Shown here: positions 42,660-43,768 of the stretch, in pieces
Layout of the letters: every line of letters begins with the position of its first letter
Position numbering within the stretch: the stretch's first letter is position 1
Assembly: GCA_002070275.1 (NCBI GenBank)
Contig: MWCY01000023.1
Span: forward strand, 1 to 43,768
DNA from: Candidatus Hydrogenedentes bacterium ADurb.Bin170
Lineage (GTDB): Bacteria > Hydrogenedentota > Hydrogenedentia > Hydrogenedentales > CAITNO01
Length of the DNA stretch: 43,768 bases
Direction: 5' to 3'
The notes under the pieces: model-generated
What the model saw: only the letters and a program-made list of their open reading frames with translations
Database searches by the model: none
What the model was told of the DNA's origin: nothing
Program-made: the position numbers and the translations under genes

Positions 42660-43648
42660 ATGAAAAAACAAGAGGGCTTACACTTATTGAACTGCTCGTA
42701 GTCATTGCGATTATCGGTATTCTGGCGGCCATCCTGCTGCCGGCACTGGCACGGGCGCGGGAGGCGGCACGCCGCACCAGCTGCCAGAATAATCTCAAGC
42801 AGTGGGGCATTATCTTCAAGATGTACGCCAACGAGTCGCCCGGCGAAAAGTTTCGGTCTATGCCATCTATCCGGAGTATCTTACAGACACCAACATTATC
42901 TGGTGCCCTTCCGATCCTGAACTGGGTCAGCACAAAGCAGACCTTTTTACAAAACCCGGTCAGCTGACAGGCTGTATTCCGCCGGGAGGGTCGCGACTCG
43001 GGTGGGACCCCGGCGCCATAGACGACAGCTATTTTTATCTGGGGTGGGCCTTTGACAATTTGACGCACAGCGGGCGGGCGGGCGAGCGAATTCGCGATTA
43101 TTCAGGCACTGCTCAGCGGAAAATATACAGGAGATCCGTGGGTACCAACTCAGATCGGAGCTGCGCTGGACGGACTTGCAGAGCAGTACTCAGATCTGAT
43201 TGTGACACTCATGAGCGGGCAGAATGATGCGGCGGTCATTGATGCCGCCAAAGTCTTCGATAAAGACCTGCGTGTATCTTCCGACTATATGGGTGCCGGA
43301 GTGGGGAACGGTCATGGCGATACGGTCTACCGCCTGCGGGAAGGAATTGAGCGTTTTCTGATTACAGATATCAATAATCCTTCGGCAAGCGCAAAAGCGC
43401 AAAGTTCCCTTTTCATTATGCTGGACACCATGGGCGCCGGTGCGGGCACACGCTTTTTCAACCACATCCCCGGCGGATGCAACGTTCTCTTCATGGACGG
43501 GCATGTGCAGTTTAAGCGGTATATCCCGATGAATATCGACGCCATTGCCACGGCCGCTGAAATGGCTGCTAAAATGCAGGCGTGCGAAGAACCTGTCCTC
43601 CCGACATTGGCAACGATGGTCGACGCTTTCCGTAGTGCACAGGATTAA
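42660..43648 (+). pseudogene. broken tandem copy of the DUF1559-type prepilin-like gene
   Basis: The sequence is clearly homologous to the gene at 41354 along its length, but no single frame reads through. From ATG 42660 (GGGAG at about 8 nt) a run of six A where seven are needed throws the frame, and TAG follows at 42699-42701; with one more A it would read [15 protein letters not shown]. At about 42851 a block of 97 nt present in the intact copy (between GEK and SVYAI) is missing, shifting frame again. At 43082-43089 GCGA is duplicated; removing one copy restores GEFAII. The last frame, to 43648, keeps [20 protein letters not shown] and the [17 protein letters not shown] motif. Conceptual full product is about 320 residues. 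Promoter and ribosome site are intact. Confidence 0.88.
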
Positions 43649-43702
43649 TCTTTTTACCTGATCGTGGTGGCGGGACAGTTTCCGATTCAGAAAGATAAGA
43701 AA

Positions 43703-43735
43703 AGGGAAGAGCACGTAAGACTCTTCCCTGTATTT
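43703..43735 (+). terminator. terminator after the broken prepilin-like copy
   Basis: Nine-bp arms AGGGAAGAG (43703-43711) and CTCTTCCCT (43721-43729) with a 9-nt loop are followed by GTATTTT. The T-run is short, but position 55 bp after the stop fits. Confidence 0.65.
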
Positions 43736-43768
43736 TCCGGTGCAGTGGCGGGGAAAGTCAGCAGAACC

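Noticed and set aside
42660-42720. Programmed frameshift at the A-run of the second prepilin copy
   Set aside because: Slippage on six A could restore the first frame, but two further frame-breaking lesions downstream would still destroy the product.

Overview
The window comes from a Gram-negative, probably anaerobic or facultative bacterium of the PVC/Hydrogenedentes type. This placement is an inference. It rests on two tandem prepilin-like genes of the large DUF1559 / 'H-X9-DG' class, three exported Gfo/Idh/MocA oxidoreductases (two with twin-arginine signals), a PEGA plus FGE-fold lipoprotein, an outer-membrane porin and several lipoproteins. These traits are frequent in Planctomycetes, Verrucomicrobia, Lentisphaerae and Candidatus Hydrogenedentes. 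No rRNA is present to settle the taxonomy. Most genes lie on the minus strand.

Layout. 1-127: short degenerate tandem repeats. 164-5191 (-): exported phosphoesterase, GT2 glycosyltransferase, cysteine synthase and an enlarged GHMP sugar kinase. 5481-8079 (+): PEGA/FGE-fold lipoprotein, a small thioredoxin-like [2Fe-2S] ferredoxin and an enoyl-CoA hydratase/isomerase. 8088-10771 (-): DUF202 membrane protein, lipoyl synthase and a DUF1573 lipoprotein. 10909-16244 (-): surface-polysaccharide group (GT4, WecA-like initiating transferase, O-antigen-ligase-like protein with a TPR-like tail). 16299-20268 (-): CoA-transferase fused to a GNAT acetyltransferase, translationally close to an ADP-forming acyl-CoA synthetase. 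20668-20742 (-): tRNA-Cys. 20948-23190 (-): EEP-family hydrolase and a porin with a long leader. 23517-33701 (-): type IV pilus / type II secretion set in the order pilB-like, pilT, second pilB/gspE-like, pilC/gspF, then gspG, H, I, J-like pseudopilins. 34109-38448 (-): alpha/beta hydrolase, HEAT-type exported protein, Tat-exported oxidoreductase and tatA. 38774-43648 (+): a second Tat-exported oxidoreductase, a Sec-exported relative, an intact prepilin-like gene and its broken tandem copy.

How the genes may work together. The synthetase and CoA-transferase/GNAT pair suits reversible acyl-CoA/acetate conversion with ATP formation and possibly protein acetylation. The pilus genes give two assembly-type ATPases, one retraction ATPase, a platform protein and four pseudopilins. 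No secretin, PilMNO/GspLM or prepilin peptidase is seen, so the rest must lie elsewhere. TatA sits between the two oxidoreductases that carry Tat signals. Near-consensus sigma-70-type promoters (TTGACA, 17-18 bp, TATAAT-like) can be read upstream of at least six transcription units, which helps define the operons.

The strongest second-look items are the prepilin pseudogene with three separately definable lesions next to its intact paralogue, the GNAT domain attached to the CoA-transferase rather than to the synthetase, the sugar kinase with an altered sugar-binding motif, the doubled PilB ATPase with a Ser-rich linker, and a likely leaderless lipA mRNA. I found no clear new defence system, CRISPR array, IS element or phage.
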